Positions 63,206 through 64,000 of a stretch of DNA of 64,000 nucleotides are shown piece by piece; positions within the stretch are counted from its first letter, which is position 1, and each line of letters begins with the position of its first letter. The stretch comes from Aurantibrevibacter litoralis (lineage in GTDB: Bacteria > Bacteroidota > Bacteroidia > Flavobacteriales > Flavobacteriaceae). Where the stretch lies: the NCBI RefSeq assembly GCF_034651555.1, contig NZ_JAYEEQ010000003.1:186001-250000 (forward strand). The letters are read 5' to 3'. The notes below the pieces were generated by a model, which did no database searches, was not told the origin of the DNA, and saw nothing but the letters and a program-made list of their open reading frames with translations. A program made the position numbers and the translations under genes.

Positions 63206-64000
63206 TTATTGCAGCAATTCAGCTATTTTTTCTTCCAAGGCCGGACCTCTAAGGTCTTTGGCAATAATAACCCCGTTTTCATCCAAAATAAATGTAGCCG
63301 GTATGGCATTTACATTATAAAGTTTGGCTATTTCATCATCGTAATAGGCCAAGTTAGAAACATGCTGCCATGCCAAACCATCGTCTGCAATGGCCTTGTG
63401 CCAATCGGCTGCATTTTTATCTAAAGAAACTCCGAGAATACGCAATCCCTTATCTTGGTATTTGTTATACACTTGCACTACGTTAGGATTTTCCATTCGA
63501 CAAGGTTTGCACCATGCCGCCCAAAAATCGACAATTGTAATTTTGCCCATAGCTTCTTTTAATGCCAATTCTGCACCCTCCGGAGTGGGTGCCGAAAATT
63601 CCGGAGCGACAGCACCTATGGAGGTGTCTTTAGTTTTACCCAAACGCTCTTGTATGCTCTTAGCTACTTTAGTGGCTTTTATTTCGGGGGTTAATGCTTC
63701 AAAAAGTTCCGAAATTTCATTTTCAGGTAAAGATTTAGTCGCAAATGCCCGATCTAAGAGCAACGCAGAAATCAATCCATTGGGGTGTTTTTTGATATAA
63801 TCTATTTCAAAATTTTTATATTCCTCTTGCAATTCAAAAAACTCATCGCGCAAAGATTTTATGCTTATGGTGTCTCTTGCCGCATTGGCATTTTGCAGAT
63901 CGCTGTTAATAGACATTGCCCTTGCTGAAATTTCTCTGGATTGCTCCAAATAATCTCCAAAAATATCATTTTGTAAAGTGCCTTCTATCTTCGCAAGACC
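63206..64000 (-). CDS. TlpA-family thiol-disulfide reductase, 5' end outside window
   Basis: The frame stays open through position 64000 (reading GLAKIEGTLQNDIFGDYLEQ inward), so the gene starts outside the window. The visible 264 residues contain a helical region typical of the DUF4369-linked linker in Bacteroidota, then a thioredoxin domain with WCKPC in FWAAWCKPCRMENP and a cis-Pro in NAIPATFILDE. Such proteins are secreted reductases. A start within the visible part is unlikely because no ATG is followed by a signal peptide. Confidence 0.88.
   Translation of the reverse strand, partial: GLAKIEGTLQNDIFGDYLEQSREISARAMSINSDLQNANAARDTISIKSLRDEFFELQEEYKNFEIDYIKKHPNGLISALLLDRAFATKSLPENEISELFEALTPEIKATKVAKSIQERLGKTKDTSIGAVAPEFSAPTPEGAELALKEAMGKITIVDFWAAWCKPCRMENPNVVQVYNKYQDKGLRILGVSLDKNAADWHKAIADDGLAWQHVSNLAYYDDEIAKLYNVNAIPATFILDENGVIIAKDLRGPALEEKIAELLQ

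Overview
The window looks like a piece of chromosome from a marine-type member of the family Flavobacteriaceae (phylum Bacteroidota). The evidence is moderate-to-low GC, many lipoproteins with long N-terminal hydrophobic stretches, genes without obvious Shine-Dalgarno sequences, several -7 boxes of the Bacteroidota form TAnnTTTG, and families typical of the group (DUF5916, DUF4382, DUF4174, DUF4258, DUF1080). The gene order parE-parC, aroB/proline dehydrogenase and ald-DUF4258 also fits. Genus cannot be read from this sequence. I see no rRNA, tRNA, CRISPR array, phage or insertion sequence.

Layout. 1-8960 is an envelope region: a cytochrome c/FG-GAP lipoprotein, a 3D-domain lipoprotein, an amidase_2 lipoprotein, a secreted M14 peptidase, a vWA lipoprotein, a YdjC-type deacetylase and a DUF5916 outer-membrane protein. 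9115-10344 is a redoxin lipoprotein followed directly by a CcdA-like membrane protein. 10464-16351 is a molybdenum-cofactor cluster (moaD, moaA, mobA, a MoeB-rhodanese protein, moeA, xdhC, mocA). It has no moaC, moaE or molybdoenzyme. 16378-29634 is mixed metabolism and stress: amidohydrolase, gluconolactonase-like lipoprotein, cold-shock protein with a long leader, MFS and DMT transporters, aldehyde dehydrogenase with DUF779, haloacid dehalogenase, MscS channel and two DEAD-box helicases. 29686-36961 holds several secreted sugar-related proteins (DUF1080, two TIM-barrel isomerase-like proteins, a dienelactone hydrolase) together with a J-domain/KTSC protein, an RluE-type pseudouridine synthase and DUF4382/DUF4174 proteins.

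37170-52833 is conserved core: ychF, parE-parC, a sterol-desaturase-like hydroxylase, an XRE regulator next to a cytoplasmic M14 peptidase, an Lrp regulator, DinB, aroB, proline dehydrogenase and alanine dehydrogenase. 52834-53907 is nearly gene-free. It carries a 45-residue secreted peptide gene and a foldback repeat with 31-bp terminal inverted repeats. 53908-64000 has a GH18 lipoprotein, gamma-glutamyltransferase with an AcpH-like protein, glmM, a second hydroxylase, an alpha/beta hydrolase, an LpxL-like acyltransferase, a rhomboid protease and a TlpA-like protein cut by the window end.

The least explained structures are not large genes. They are: a three-copy foldback repeat; a pair of TTTACA-WW-TGTAAW palindromes between the XRE regulator and the M14 peptidase; a perfect 18-bp palindrome that forms two back-to-back -7 boxes between the acyltransferase and rhomboid genes; a strong plus-strand terminator placed so that the DinB transcript would run antisense across its neighbour; and two 45-codon genes in otherwise empty stretches.
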